Below, piece by piece: positions 22,994 through 35,700 of a stretch of 64,000 nucleotides of DNA; position 1 is the stretch's first letter; each line of letters begins with the position of its first letter. The notes under the pieces are model-generated. The model ran no database searches. It had not been told where the DNA came from and saw only the letters and a list, made by a program, of their open reading frames with translations. The stretch spans positions 27,616,945 through 27,680,944 of the forward strand of contig NC_049981.1 in NCBI RefSeq assembly GCF_000003815.2, given 5' to 3'. The DNA is from Branchiostoma floridae. Taxonomy: Eukaryota > Chordata > Leptocardii > Amphioxiformes > Branchiostomatidae. Position numbers and translations under genes: made by a program.

Positions 22994-23088
22994 TCCAAGC
23001 AGATGCAGAAAGGGGAAATGCTGTTTCGGGAAACCGGAACTTGAGAAACGTGACTATTTTTTTGATTTCTACATCTGCTTGGATATCA
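22994..23088. mobile_element. Small hairpin MITE, copy B
   Basis: A near-identical copy of 22822-22915, starting CCAAGCAGATGCAGAAAG and ending TTCTACATCTGCTTGG. It lies directly after the right arm of the larger foldback. The nearly identical interiors suggest recent duplication. Confidence 0.6.
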
Positions 23089-23139
23089 TGGATTTCGCCG
23101 ACATCCATGAAAACTGTGAGGTATGCCCATACCGTTAGT

Positions 23140-23300
23140 GAATGAATGAAAACCTTTATTGTATAAGTTTGCCCAACCGAGCTAAGTACAGGTCACAATA
23201 AGTCAGGATATATACACACATAGTATCATAAATCTAGTCTAACACACAAGTTCGGCTTCTTCTCGCTTCTTGGTAATGGTGAAAATGTAGGACTGTATGG
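23140..23300 (-). mobile_element. 3' end of a LINE-like retroelement
   Basis: Read on the minus strand, the fragment ends in AATAAAGGTTTTCATTCATT, a poly(A)-like signal with a short ATTC terminal repeat typical of CR1/L2-like LINE tails. A diverged copy lies at 59115-59275, in an intron of the vWA gene. Confidence 0.55.
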
Positions 23301-23866
23301 GTTTCGCTGTTGTCAACAAATTGGAGTAGACTGTGCCCACCCAGACTCTATGCACATTGTGGTAATCTCACCCCCACCTCCGGTAACATGTCAACACCAT
23401 GTGTGCGCCACTTCCTCACTGATATATACCTGCCAACACAGGACTAGTCAGGCAGCCTATATGAGAGCGACGTGCAAGAAACCGGGTACAATTAGAACTA
23501 AAACAGATAGAAAAGACGCATTAGAAGCCAAAAATAAAACCTGACCCGTAAGGCAGTTGGGGACGGTACAATTATGTCTGGGATTTGCAGTTTGTGCAAT
23601 TTCGCTGTCCATCAGTGCCATCGTCCAGGTCCATTACTTCCTTCTAGTCATGATCATTCTACATTACTTAACTGTAGGAATAGTTGTATATTTACCTCCT
23701 TATGTATTTATGTGGGGAATGTACTAATATAATTCTGTGTTCAGTGTCTCCCCTCTCATTTTGATTCAATAGTGTAAGAAAAAAAAACTATTTTCTCCTT
23801 CAAGGTCAAAAAGGAGTAGTAGTATACAGCTGTACTCTCAATTTATTGCTTGGATAGTATCAACGT

Positions 23867-23990
23867 CTCAGCCCTACTCTCTTTTTGAGTAGTGTTTAAA
23901 CGTGAGAAAATTCTGGGAAAAAAAAACAAAAAAACTTCTCAGCCCCATTCTCTTTTTGAGTAGTTTTTAAACGTGAGAAAATTCTGAAAA
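23867..23990. repeat. Tandem duplication, two units of about 72 bp
   Basis: CTCTTTTTGAGTAGTGTTTA...AACGTGAGAAAATTCTG occurs twice in direct orientation, preceded each time by TCTCAGCCC. No function is visible. Confidence 0.7.
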
Positions 23991-23999
23991 AGCATAAAC

Positions 24000-24740
24000 T
24001 ACATATCCCCTGTTGGATAACATTGACACGCGTCCCTGGAGACTCTAACCAAGGTCGCCGACCCCACAGAACGCCGTCCTGCTTTCACCCGACTGAACAG
24101 ATGAGCCTTTCAAGCAGTCGACAGAGATTAGGAGGTCAGAAGGAGAAATTCTTCAGCTCAGTACAGTAAATACCGAGTCGGTGGGGCAGGCGCCAGTCTT
24201 GTGGGGTGTTGGGCGCTAGTGCGATGACAGATCCGCACTTAATTAATACAGCATCATGAACATTGACTCTAGGATATTGGACGTTTCTTAATACTGCATA
24301 ACCAGAAATGCCTCTCGTCTGTTAACGTTTCGATGCCCACAGTATCAGACATCTTCCACAGATATTTTAACTGGAGTGCTGTTTCTTGCCACTTGTAGGT
24401 GGCACATTTGCGGCGAGAACTCAATCACAAACGTTTGTATTCCCCTCGTCTCGGTTCATTGCTGGGTGAGAGACATAACTGGTTGTTCAAAAAGAAACTC
24501 CTATAATATATCCTATGTTCTACCAATCTGCTGATGAAATTATTTTCAGAACACTGACTTTCGTGAGGGATGAGAAGTAACTCTTTTTGGTAAAAAAACA
24601 AGGATAATAGCTCCTTGTCTTCTGTAACATTTTCTGTGACATTTCGGTAACAAAATATATTTCAAACGACAGTGCTTATTTTCTAAGAAATGGATACAAA
24701 AGGTTTACTTCTCTTGATTATTGAGGACAACGCTGGCATA
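24000..24740. other. Spacer, nothing recognised
   Basis: No gene, repeat array or element end could be supported in this stretch. Confidence 0.4.
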
Positions 24741-24752
24741 GATTACACCATA

Positions 24753-24802
24753 CAGTGAGTGAGTGAGTGAGCGAGTGAACAAGTGAGTGAGTGAGTGAGT
24801 GA
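24753..24802. repeat. GTGA microsatellite
   Basis: An interrupted GTGA/GAGT tetranucleotide repeat of about 50 bp. Confidence 0.85.
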
Positions 24803-25123
24803 AAAACAGGCGTGTCAGTAACTGGAATTGTCATCGAGCTATTATCACATTAATATACTATGTATACTCATCGTACCAAAAGACACCAAACAAAGTATGC
24901 TATTGATATGTGATTGACGATGTGAGGTTACATGAGGACAGCCCCATGTGATGTCCACGTGTGACCATCCCCACCTGTCACAGACATGACAGACGAGAAA
25001 TAGATGCTTCACACACTGATGCCATAACAAGTACACCCAAACTGTCGACATGCCTTCAGTACAACTGGGAGACAGACGCTGCCGATGTAAAGCCGCGAGG
25101 GGAAATGGGTGGCAGACGAAGTA

Positions 25124-25297
25124 CAGTAGAAGCCACTTAATTGCATATCGGATTAACGCACACTTCTGTTAACTGCACGGAATCCCTGAATCCCAAACCG
25201 GTGCGGTCCAGCTAGATAACTTCGCATTATTGCACCAGCCGGATAATTGCACCAAATTTACTGGCAAATAGGCCGTGCAATTAAGCGGCTTCTACTG
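25124..25297. mobile_element. pogo/Tigger-like MITE
   Basis: Terminal inverted repeats CAGTAGAAGCCACTTAATTG and CAATTAAGCGGCTTCTACTG, flanked on both sides by TA, define a 174-bp element. Inverted repeats starting CAGT with a TA target duplication are typical of the pogo branch of Tc1/mariner elements. There is no transposase inside. Confidence 0.75.
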
Positions 25298-25967
25298 TAC
25301 TATATTCTTCTTGCTTTTCTGCATAATGAATTGGAACAAGAAGTGTTTATCCATCTGAAGAAATTTAGAAAATTGAAATTTTATAGAAAATTTTTACGCA
25401 GTCAAACGAAAAACACCGTCAGATGCTATCATTGAAAAGGCTGAAGTACATTTAGAGAATTATATAAACTTACTGACATATGAAGGTATATCAATACATT
25501 TGGATTCAATATTTCCAAAACATGTAACGTTACGCCTAGTTTATGTATGCCTAGGCTACTTCTACTCTACTTAAGACTTGCTGTGAAATCTGTGTTTAGT
25601 TGTCCCCAAATCAGTTAACGGTGACTACAGGAATGTGGCCAGGGGCTTGTTGCTCTCATTGCCTCTGTGCGCTTCAAAATAATTCATAATAACAGACACA
25701 CAAAAGTGCCTCTCCAACAATTCACAATTTTTCAATCAACAACATGATTTAATCAATCTGGAAGAAAAAGACTTTTGAGATGGTGTTTTACTCCCCTGAG
25801 TTGTCAGGCTGTGCTTGGGCACCGACGGACTGCCCGAAAAAAAGTAAGCAGGGTGTGTGCGTCTGCGTCTGAGAATGGATTAAACTTGTTTTAATAAATA
25901 TTTTGGAAGACTGTTGGTTTTGATTTTCCCCAATCATGTGAAAAATTAAGTCGTCATAAAAGCTTAC

Positions 25968-26645
25968 TTTTCTCCTGGATCGTGATCGGCCCTCCATCTG
26001 CAGTGTCCTGGTGCACTGGTCCACACACTGGGCGAACTCCAGACTGGCCCTGTGTCTGCTGTAGTCCTGCCCGTTCAGACAGGCCAGGGCCGTGATATAA
26101 CTACAGGCCACACGTAAGATAGCTAGCTTGGAGAGTTTCTGGTTGTACGAGTAAGAAGGGACCGCTCGCCGTAGACTCTCGAACGCCGCACTGATGGTAT
26201 GCACCCGGCTGCGCTCTCTGGCGTTCGCTACGATTCTCTTGTCCCTGGTGAGAGTTTTGTAGGGCCTGCCTCTCTGTCTGGACGAGGGGGAAGTCGACAC
26301 AGACCAGGGCACGGGAGAGGGAGGATAAACGTCCGCCGAGGAGAAGGAGAACCTCTCGGTAGGCCCCTCCAGTCGAGACACCAGTGTGAAGTGTTGATCT
26401 GTTCTGTCAGCTGTTGCGTGCTCGCCTCCAAGCATGGCGTTGTCGACAGGCGCGACTTGCAGACGGGCATCTTCCTCCGAGTCGGATTCCTTCGGTCGCT
26501 TGGTCAATTTTCGAGGTTCCCGAGCCTTTCTCTTGTTTCTCCGAGGTGGCCTGGCATCTCGTTCGGGCACAGGAGCCGCCCCCACCCGAGATAAATTCCT
26601 GTCGGGCTCGTCAGGCTGCTCACAGGTGTAGCTCGGGCTTGCCAT
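25968..26645 (-). CDS. ATOH8: ATOH8/Net-type bHLH transcription factor, first coding exon
   Basis: This exon encodes the DNA-binding and dimerisation region of an atonal-superfamily bHLH factor. It has 226 codons from ATG 26645 to a donor AGGAGAAAA|GTAAGC (GT at 25967-25966). An Arg/Lys-rich low-complexity N-terminus (PPRRNKRKAREPRKLTKRPK near residues 33-52) may carry the nuclear signal. The bHLH spans roughly residues 130-190: basic region NARERSRVHTISAAF, loop SYSYNQ, helix 2 KLSKLAILRVACSYI. The post-helix block ECV/QCV..CTRTLQ.EGR is diagnostic of ATOH8 and Drosophila Net. In vertebrates only a few residues follow this splice site, so the missing last coding exon is probably tiny. I could not place it downstream. 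ATG 26645 is the first Met in the frame, about 60 bases from the inferred transcription start. Confidence 0.88.
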
Positions 26646-26730
26646 CCCGCCCGCAATGTGCAATGAGGGCTGGTCGTCAGTGAGCCTTCGCTGGCGAGGA
26701 CCTCCCAACTCCAGATGTGAATGTTCAAGA

Positions 26731-26737
26731 ATTTATA
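26731..26737 (-). promoter_or_regulatory. ATOH8: TATA box of the ATOH8-type gene
   Basis: The minus strand reads AAATATAAATTC, placing transcription start near 26703-26708 and leaving a short leader before ATG 26645. E-boxes of type CAGGTG/CACCTG lie further upstream (about 26905, 27063, 27140). Confidence 0.45.
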
Positions 26738-26759
26738 TTTAAATTACTAATCGTACCCA

Positions 26760-28235
26760 GATGGCTATCTACAAAAGCTGCCGCCGGCTGGCACAGAACC
26801 GACAGCTTGGGTCAGTTGCCATGTCAGAAATTCCAACTTCCATCTCACAACAGTGGCAGGGCTAGCGGAGCCGGATGGTTGGGGTACCTGGGCAGGGCCG
26901 AGACCAGGTGGGACGGATAGGATTACAGCCACCGCCGCCCCTTGTGTTCGCGTCCTGCCTTCTGACAGGAAATCCCGCCACTTACTCGGGGTGCAGTCAT
27001 CCATTTATGATAAAAAGCCAACCTGTCAGTTTACCAAGGGAGACTATTAGCAACCAGGGCACCACCTGTGCACAGAGTTAACAATGGGGATGTGTTCCGC
27101 GGGACTGCCGCAAAACAGGAGGGGTGTGACGGTGGCGACAGGTGCATCTAGTCGTAAACCCGGGCACGCCCAAATGGCTTCTATCCCTGACGAAACAGAT
27201 TTGCTTCATCTAGAGATGTCTGTGGAAAGTCTGACGGGGATCTTGAGGTTTTACTGCGGGAAGGGAAATTGTGCGTGTACGGAGAAAGTCCCCGGCCTCC
27301 CCGCCAGATGTTCCCCGGTCCGACCCGCGGCAGCAGTGTTTATTGTAACCTGAGTCCGACCGCTATTTAGCCTCGCACACTCTGGGCCGAATTCCAGATG
27401 CAGAAGCCCCCAGACAAGTATGAGGGACTGTGAATGGGGGTTGACGGTCAACTGGAGGCCACAAATTGAGAGATAATGATTGAGGGGTTATCGAACGATG
27501 TTGCTACATACACTGTATGTAATATGATAATATTGCTGCAATTTCGTGAAGACCTTGATAGTTGCAACTGTATGCTAATGGTGGGGAATTGAATATGGTT
27601 CAAATTAAGAAAAATCACCATAATGAACGAAGATCGAAGAACTTTTGAAAATCGATAGAATGTCTATGTGCAGTTATATTGTCACACTCAGTGAAATATT
27701 TATATCGACCACAAAAATGATAGTATGCGTTTGTTGTGCTTCATCTTGCACCCGACCTGAGCAAATAAATCCCCAAGTGACCCCTCTTGAACATATACAC
27801 CGAAACTTAAACCGCCAATCTTGATATGGAAAGAAGTTGACGTCATGTTATTTAGTAATTGCATTAAATACATCACGATATTTGTTTCAATTGAAAGCAT
27901 ATCCAATTTCACTTTTTCAAACACGAATAACGTTACACCCTTTACAAGACACAATTTGAACGCAATGTCATGAGCAGAATTTGAATGGAAAAGATTCATC
28001 AAAGGAAAAGATATTTTTTTCTGGGTGATTTAGTCAACTTTGCGTTTCCACTTAATCGTTAATAGGATTGATTATCTTGACGCGATTAGTTTTGGATATA
28101 ACACAAAATCTAGCCATTTTGTGGTTGTTATTATATGAAAGTACATAAATGTTTAGTTAATTATGCAACGACGAACGAAACTCTCTGAAAATCTCGCATT
28201 GATTTCGTACTTTCTTCTAATATAATTTTGCCTGA
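26760..28235. other. Upstream spacer of the ATOH8-type gene
   Basis: Relatively GC-rich near the promoter, then AT-rich. No exons are supported. Confidence 0.4.
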
Positions 28236-28240
28236 GGCTA

Positions 28241-28390
28241 TTGACAGGATGATCCTGTCAACAGTAGGGAATTTCGCTCGCACTGTTGACAGAATAATTC
28301 TGTCAACAGTATAATTTTCCACTACCGCCAGGATTATCCTGTCAACAGTGCAATTTTTTCTACTGTCGACAGGATCATCCTGTCAATAAC
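28241..28390. repeat. Array of four palindromes, period about 40 bp
   Basis: Palindromes centred on GACAGGATGATCCTGTC (28241-28261), GACAGAATAATTCTGTC (28282-28310), CAGGATTATCCTG (28321-28349) and GACAGGATCATCCTGTC (28362-28390) follow each other in regular spacing, flanked by ACTGT/ACAGT. The outer two are also mirror images, so the whole block forms a large foldback. It may be an element end structure or a multimeric protein-binding site. Confidence 0.7.
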
Positions 28391-28399
28391 CACTTCCTA

Positions 28400-31010
28400 T
28401 GATTTTGTGACAAACGCCGTTTTTGGTCCGAATCCGATGAGCGTTCCTCCCGGCAGTGGCGCATGGCCTGCCCTCCCACCACAGCTGTGTCAACAGTTTG
28501 TTCAACGTTCAAACAAGAAAGTGCTTCACCACCCAGACGGGTTATTCTCGCACAAATAAGGTACGGTAATAATTGGAGCCGGGCTCACATGTGGTGCAAG
28601 GCGCACTTGACATGTTTAGAACTTTATAGAAAGCTGTATCCATCATGGTATCAAGTTTTCCTGGCAAGAAAATCGTCCGTTTGTTTTCTGGTGTTCGACT
28701 TTGTCGGAGGTGAAACAACAGCAACAGGAAAGCGAAAAAAACAACAACACATTTCGCTAAGTTGCTGTCCGAATCGAATCTGAAATAAATGAATATGAAA
28801 CATAGTCGATCGCAAATTCTCGCTAGTTGCTACATTCAAGTGTATGATACAATATCAATTGGATGGTAATGCGCATGCATACTTGCAAAATGTACTAAAG
28901 TAAGAAATTCATTTTCAAGTAACTATCACTTGTATTCACAGGACGTCAGAAGTCTAAATTTGATATACTCGCTTTGTTTTGAAATCCTGTCTTCACCAGA
29001 AAAGACTCCGGTATCATAGGCAATGGTCATTGCCAGGAAAACGATGAAATTAAAACATCTCATCAGAGGAAAAATAATTGCAATAGAGGGTTTGTCGTAA
29101 TTTAGGCTCGTAAGTGCCTTTCCATTGCTATCATCGCCTTAATATACATGAATACACTAGTCTGATGATACGCGATTTGTATTAGGTCCACGACCTTCCA
29201 AGTCCCATCATCACTTTTCAACAGCGACGTCAAGCGGCGAACGGGAAAAACGCAGGCATGGAGTTGGATGTTTCCTGGAGGTAAACTGTTGGGAGGTAAA
29301 CTGGCAAACAAACTGGATGGCTACTACGTATGTGGGCAATGTAGTATCTGTAGATGAGGGGAAGTATCTAAGCTGATCATGAGGACCTTCAACATCCTGA
29401 CCTTACCATTTGCACACCTTCACTGCATAGCCTGGTTCCTCCTGCCAGCGTCTTGACGATTATAGAAAGACCACCAGCTATTATGAATAGTCTCTACAGA
29501 GAGAGGAACTACATATTTGGTGGTCTGCACATCTGGACATTGTTCTTTCACTCAATATCGTGGGTTTCACCTGGCGGACCTTGATGTCATTCACAAACAA
29601 GGCCCTCTTGTATAATGAACAGACACACATACTGGAGTATTTATGCCTGCAATAAAGAACATGACACAAAACTCTTCAGCATTGAAGTGTTTTATATGCA
29701 ACAGGCTCCTTTGACAAACAAAACGGCATAAACCAAGCTGCTCTCTGTACATTACGTAGATCAACAATTCGAAATAAATCTTCATTAACTTTGAAATAAC
29801 TTTTCATTCAACCCTTTGGAAGCATTCTCTCTCTCTCAGACTCTCACACACCAATATATTTACCACAACTAGCAACATTTATATTCCATAACCTCTTTCT
29901 GTATGTGAACACCACATTATTTTCACTGTACATAATGTTTGTTCATATATGCCTTCTCAGCATATTTTCTCATCTAGCACTCAATCCTTGACCAGCCAAC
30001 CTCATTAAATTCAACAGTTGTAATTGTGTAAGTTATCTATATTGATATAGTTCATACTTCATAGCCATTGTTTTCAGTGAATGCTACTTTTATCTCCAGC
30101 TGACAGCACTTCACAAAGCTTGGTAGGTAACTGTTCCAACTTTCAATGATATTGTTATTAGATATGTTTGCCCGTGACTTCACAGGCTAGCACATTCAAA
30201 TTTTAACTACTGCATTTACCAGGTAAAATCTAACAAGTGTGGCCAAAGTTTCAGTACAGTTTGCACTACTAAAGAAACTACATGAATGCAAGTCAAGTGT
30301 AGTCATAGATGCAATTCTAGTGTTGACAGCTCTCGACTTGTATACTATTAAGATTTTTAGCAGAGCCGCCACTGCATGTGGTGAAGGAATCTACATCAGT
30401 TCTACAGTTAGCATCCACTGTTGCACAAATTAAATCATAAAGAACAAAATTCCCATTTCAAAGATCAGCATCTCACCTCAATCTAACAACAGACTTAACA
30501 TGTCAACTTGAACTCCATTGTTACATGACAGTTGTAATAATGAAGTCCTTGTTTTGGTTATGCTTTGGTCACAGAATTCAAATCAGATCAGAAGTTAAAC
30601 ATACAAACCATATTCAACATTGTATTGGTATACTGTGTGCTTCTTTTTGTAAACTTCTATCACATATTCAACTTTTTCTATGTCAATACTGCCTTTTCAA
30701 AGCAAAGAAAACACACACTGGTGAGAGATAGTCTATACAAAACAAAACATTACAATATCTCCACAACAGTTTCATAAGTATTCTACAAAGGCTTAAGCCC
30801 TTTATGATTCAATGTCTTGTTGTCTATATGCATTGATATTTCTATAGTCTTCTTTATTTTCCCACAACTACTAACCAATCGGCTCTCAAGTTCCCATAAC
30901 AATTAACTAACCATACTAAGTTACAGTTTATCTTGTTGTGTCTCTTTGTGTCCCAAAGTGTTGACTGGCTTCAGTAGTGCATATATGTGACAGTTTGCTA
31001 ATCTTAAAAC
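28400..31010. other. Spacer between the bHLH gene and the CCDC6 3' flank
   Basis: No gene is supported. From about 29.8 kb the sequence becomes uniformly AT-rich and repeat-poor, resembling the adjacent CCDC6 3' UTR, so part of it may belong to that transcript. Confidence 0.35.
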
Positions 31011-31013
31011 ATC

Positions 31014-31019
31014 TTTATT
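31014..31019 (-). terminator. CCDC6: Candidate CCDC6 poly(A) signal
   Basis: AATAAA on the minus strand about 1.7 kb after the CCDC6 stop codon. Another at 30853-30858 would give a slightly longer 3' UTR. Neither can be confirmed from sequence. Confidence 0.3.
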
Positions 31020-32714
31020 AGTCACTGCCAGGCAAAGCTGTATTTCCTAATGTAGGCTGTCCAATCACTTATAGTAGTTAGCATGTGGACATTACTTGTT
31101 AGAGTGTAGCACAGTGCAAGGCAATTGCAAAGTTGGCTTTGTAATTTGCCAATCATCTAGATATACAGTTCACTACATGTATACAGGGCTAGTTAGTGAG
31201 CAATGGCTGCATCAGCCATGTTTCTACATTTGTACTTGAATGACTCTTGAATGTGACCATTTCTGTTTTGTGATAGACCCAGATACAAACAAGCTCCTTA
31301 AGTATAATGTGGGCAAGAATGCCAGCAAGCCTCAATTTCAAAAACAAATCACTCACATTTTACATCTGTGTATTTTCTATTAGGTGGACCTGTTCCTAAG
31401 CTACAAACAAAAATGTCATTGTAGTGTCCTGAACATCCAACTTTCATATGCAAACAATGAAGTGAGTCCTATCAAGTTTGAGTTGACAATTCAAACTTTA
31501 AAAAAAAGGTAATAAACTCTTTGACATTCACATATTTGTGACAGCTTGTTTAGCTTCAAGTAAATGGGCACTGGGGTAAACTTTTTGTGGGGAAATGAAC
31601 TACAAGTTGTAAATAAATGATTCAAACTTGGAATGACAGTTCAAATGAAGAAGAGTTACTATATGTTTGACTTCAAGAAAGCTGCCCGCTTTTTGCTTTT
31701 CAGTGTCAATATCGGGCAGTATATATCATACACAATATCATTATACATGTATGTATCGAATTGAATACAATTTTTCAATCAACAAACTACTATAATTACA
31801 AACTTCATGAGCTTCACATTTCACACCTCTTTTTGTACATTTTCATTCCAGGCAAACTTGACAGAAAGTAATGGAGATGATCAAACTAAATTAAAGTTGT
31901 GTGGACACAGGGATTTCCAAAGGTTTAGGGGTGCAAAACATGGGGCTCAATTCATAAAGTACAATGAAAATTTAAAGTACAGCAATACTTCTCTGACCAG
32001 AATAGTCATTATCACAAGTAAATGTATAGATGATTGGTACACAAACTTTGGGAGAAGCTAGCTAATTTAACATCAAATTAAGCCTCCTAAAACCAATGGA
32101 ACATCCCCAGATACACACTATACAAAGTGATCAACCTAAATGGTTAAGTAACGTTAAACTTAGATCTTTTGTGAAAAATAACAGCTTGAAACAAAGGTGA
32201 CAAAGAATGACTAGAATGTAAAAGCAACAACAAAAATAAAGAAGTGGAAAGATAAAACTTTGTGGCTTCTTAGTGGAAAGTCAAAGAAAACAGCAGCAAC
32301 AGCCTCAGTCCAACTCAGCACCAAGTCACACAATATAAACTTTAAATCAACACCACTTAGGAATAGCTCTTACTTTCTTTCCGATAGCATTTACAAAGGA
32401 TAGTCAGCAAAGAAAAAATATCTCTTCTCTTCAATTAAGTAGCTACAAATTTACGCTGTCTCGGATAGCAACGAGAATGTATCATCTTTGTATAACCCAT
32501 TCAAGTCTCTAATGAAGCGAACTGAACATTTACATACCCAAAGCATTGTCAAGGGTATCATATAGACAGCATAGTGAAGCACTGATAGCAACATCACATA
32601 AGGTTTTCATTTTCATTGCTGAAGGCAACAGTTATACATCACTATGCAAAACATTAATTTACATTTGTACAAACCACAGCGGCCAGTTGTAGTGCATATG
32701 GCTGGAGCGAGCCA

Positions 32715-35700
32715 CTATGTAGAGGGGGAGGCAGGTTTGGCAAATCCCTTGTCAGGGCTGCTAATGGAAGAGGGCCTGCTGGCTGGCCGCTGGAAAATAG
32801 TCAAAATCAACGTGTCCTTGAGTACATGTACTTGAAAATCTCAGCTCTTACATATCAGGATTACCTGAGGGTGGCTTACAAGTCATATGTATGCATGGTT
32901 ACAAAAATATATGTATGATGTCTGTAGTGTGGTTTGTATTTGTCAATGGAGGTTTCAGTCTTATACAAGTATGGTGAATCAGACTCAAATTGGTAATAAA
33001 AAGACTGACATTACATAATTGAATTTTTTTTTTAAATACATAGAAAGCATGAGCGTCGGCGAACTATCAAACACGTTAGTGAACTACATGATATTTACAT
33101 CAGCAAAATGAAATTTCATAATAGTATAAAAGATTTTGTGTCCCTAATTTCTTTTTACCAAGTTAAATTTTCAAGCCATCATGCTATCAAGTGACATGAC
33201 TGATGCTTTCTGCACTCTACATTTCCCTTTTAACATTCCTAATATCTCCATGCATGACCTACGACCTTAAGCCTAACAGACAGACTTACCAGAGGTGGCG
33301 ACATGCTGGTGAAGTGCATGCTGGGAGTCGACTGGAAACTACAGCTAGAGGAAGAGCAGCGGCTGAGTGGCGAGGGAGGGCCAAATGGAGAGTGGCTGAA
33401 AGTCGCACCTATGGAACGCAAAGGGCAAAATTATCATTCAAAATCCCAATAATGAAAACATGCTCCAATTTACGTTTTGCTAACATGTGCAGTACTATGT
33501 GCCTATTTTTGGGATCCCAAATTTCCAACAAAATTTATGAGACTTTGTTCTTTTCATTAACTCTGTTACAATAACTACACAGATTTCTGGCTGACAAGTT
33601 AAATAACCTACTGTGGTGGTCATGTAAGTCTGATATGCAGCTTTAGTTTTGACATGTCATGTCATCTCTTGTCAATTGGTAAGGATATGTCTGTGCTGTC
33701 TTGAGTTTTAAAAAAAATACACCATATTTGAGTCATAACTGCACAGGATGCTTTGTGTAGAGAACAAGAAGCAAGTTGTAAAAAGACATGAAAAGTGTGA
33801 AACAGTTTGTGATCTGTGGACAGTGTCTCCATTTTCCATTGACAAAATACCAATAAACCCTTTGACGTCTTTCAGGTAACACTAACTTAAAGGTAACATT
33901 GTAAGTAACCAATAGTTCTTCCATTTTTATTACAAATGATATCTGAACTGATGAATAGAAATAGCAAAGGAATAATCAAATCATTAAAATATTTAAAGAT
34001 TTTTCTTCTGGATATTTTGCCAGTAGCAAGAAAGCAGTCTTTCCGATGCTCAAAGCAAACAATCATATGCTTTGCTTTCACAGCATGAATTTTGTTGATG
34101 GAAAAGGCAGAAATGTCCACATATCACAAGTGTGAAGACAAACGTGAGAGGTTTCCTACTTTGTCCTTCATTCCCACCTGGTGACATGGATCGGCTGGAG
34201 GAGGGGGAGTAGGGGATGGGGCTGGAGACCGTACGTGGTCGGATGCCTCCGTGGGACGCCATCTCATTAAAGGCCCTGAAACACAGCATACATTACAGTT
34301 ACATGACACTGCAAATTTGGGGAGGGTTATAAGATCTGCATGGACATTACCATCTAAGTTGCCTGAAATCTGCATACTTACCGGTATGCATAGGTTTCCT
34401 ACAGTATCATTTTTTTTAATGTATTTGAAGAATGTGCACCCAGGAATAAATAAATGAAAATATCTTTTCATTCAATCTCTATCACTGGATACATTTTACT
34501 ATACAAAATTACAAATGTACTACTGCATATTTAAGTTTTAGTAGCTTCTTCTCTTTTTAAAACACATGGCTACATACTTGAATCATTACAGAAACATTTG
34601 TGCATGATACGAGGTATTTTAGGGTATCCTTCTTTGTTATCTCTTTTCAAACTGAATTGATTTGAACATAGATGGACGCCCGTTTTTGTACGAAGTTGCC
34701 AGTGAAACATAAGCTCCAACAGATGAAGGTAAGAAGACCCTGACCTCTCCTCATCCATCTCCAGACTGGACTCGCTCTCGGACAGCTGTCTGCTCAGCGC
34801 CTCTCTTCTCTCCATCTCCCGCAGGAGTTTCCGCTGCAGCCTCACGTTCTCCTCCTTAATCTGCTTCTCCTCAGCAACATAGTGCGCCATCTTCTCCGCA
34901 TCTGTAGTGGGGTCAACGACACCTTCAGCATGTTCAAGAAACCCCTACAGACTTATCAACTAGAGCTGGAGCAGCCAAAACCTATTAGCACTGGCCTCAC
35001 AGGCTTTTCGATGGATTTGCAGCATTTTCTGCATGTCAATCCCTCAAAATATGAGTCAAACAATGAAATGAAATGAAATATGACACATTCTAGTTTCCAG
35101 TCCTTTAATATCAAAAAGGCAAAAAAAAGAATATGCACATCTTTCCTAAGACTTTGTGAACCATGCCCTTGATTCGTAGATCCTACTTATACTCACTGTT
35201 GCATACAAACTGAACCAGTGAAACATGATAAATCTGAGGTAGGACATAGCTATAAGCAGTGGTTGTAACAAATAAAATCTTAAAATCCAGCCCGACTCAC
35301 GCTCTTGCTGAGCCAGCTCTAGTTGTCTCCTGAGCTTGGACACCTCGTTGCGCAGGTACTGTACGTGCATGGTCAGGTTCTGGGCAGTGTCGCCCTCCGT
35401 CAGTTCCCGTGGGGAGGGGGGTGCAGACACAGGCTGGTCCAGTCTCTCCTGTAGCAGCCTATTCAGATCAAAATACATTATTGTATGATCTTTTGTTTAG
35501 TACAACATGTGATCCATTATATTAAAACTGTATTGTTTTAGCTTGGTAAACTATAAGTTGTTCTGAAATGTTCATGATTGCCTGTGTGTACAGGGGTTTT
35601 CTTGCCTCTCTGTACATTCAAACATTTTATTTTGGGTGTGTCTGCATGTATGTGTTTATAGGTCATGTGTGTTCATAGTTACTAAAAATATACTGTCAGT

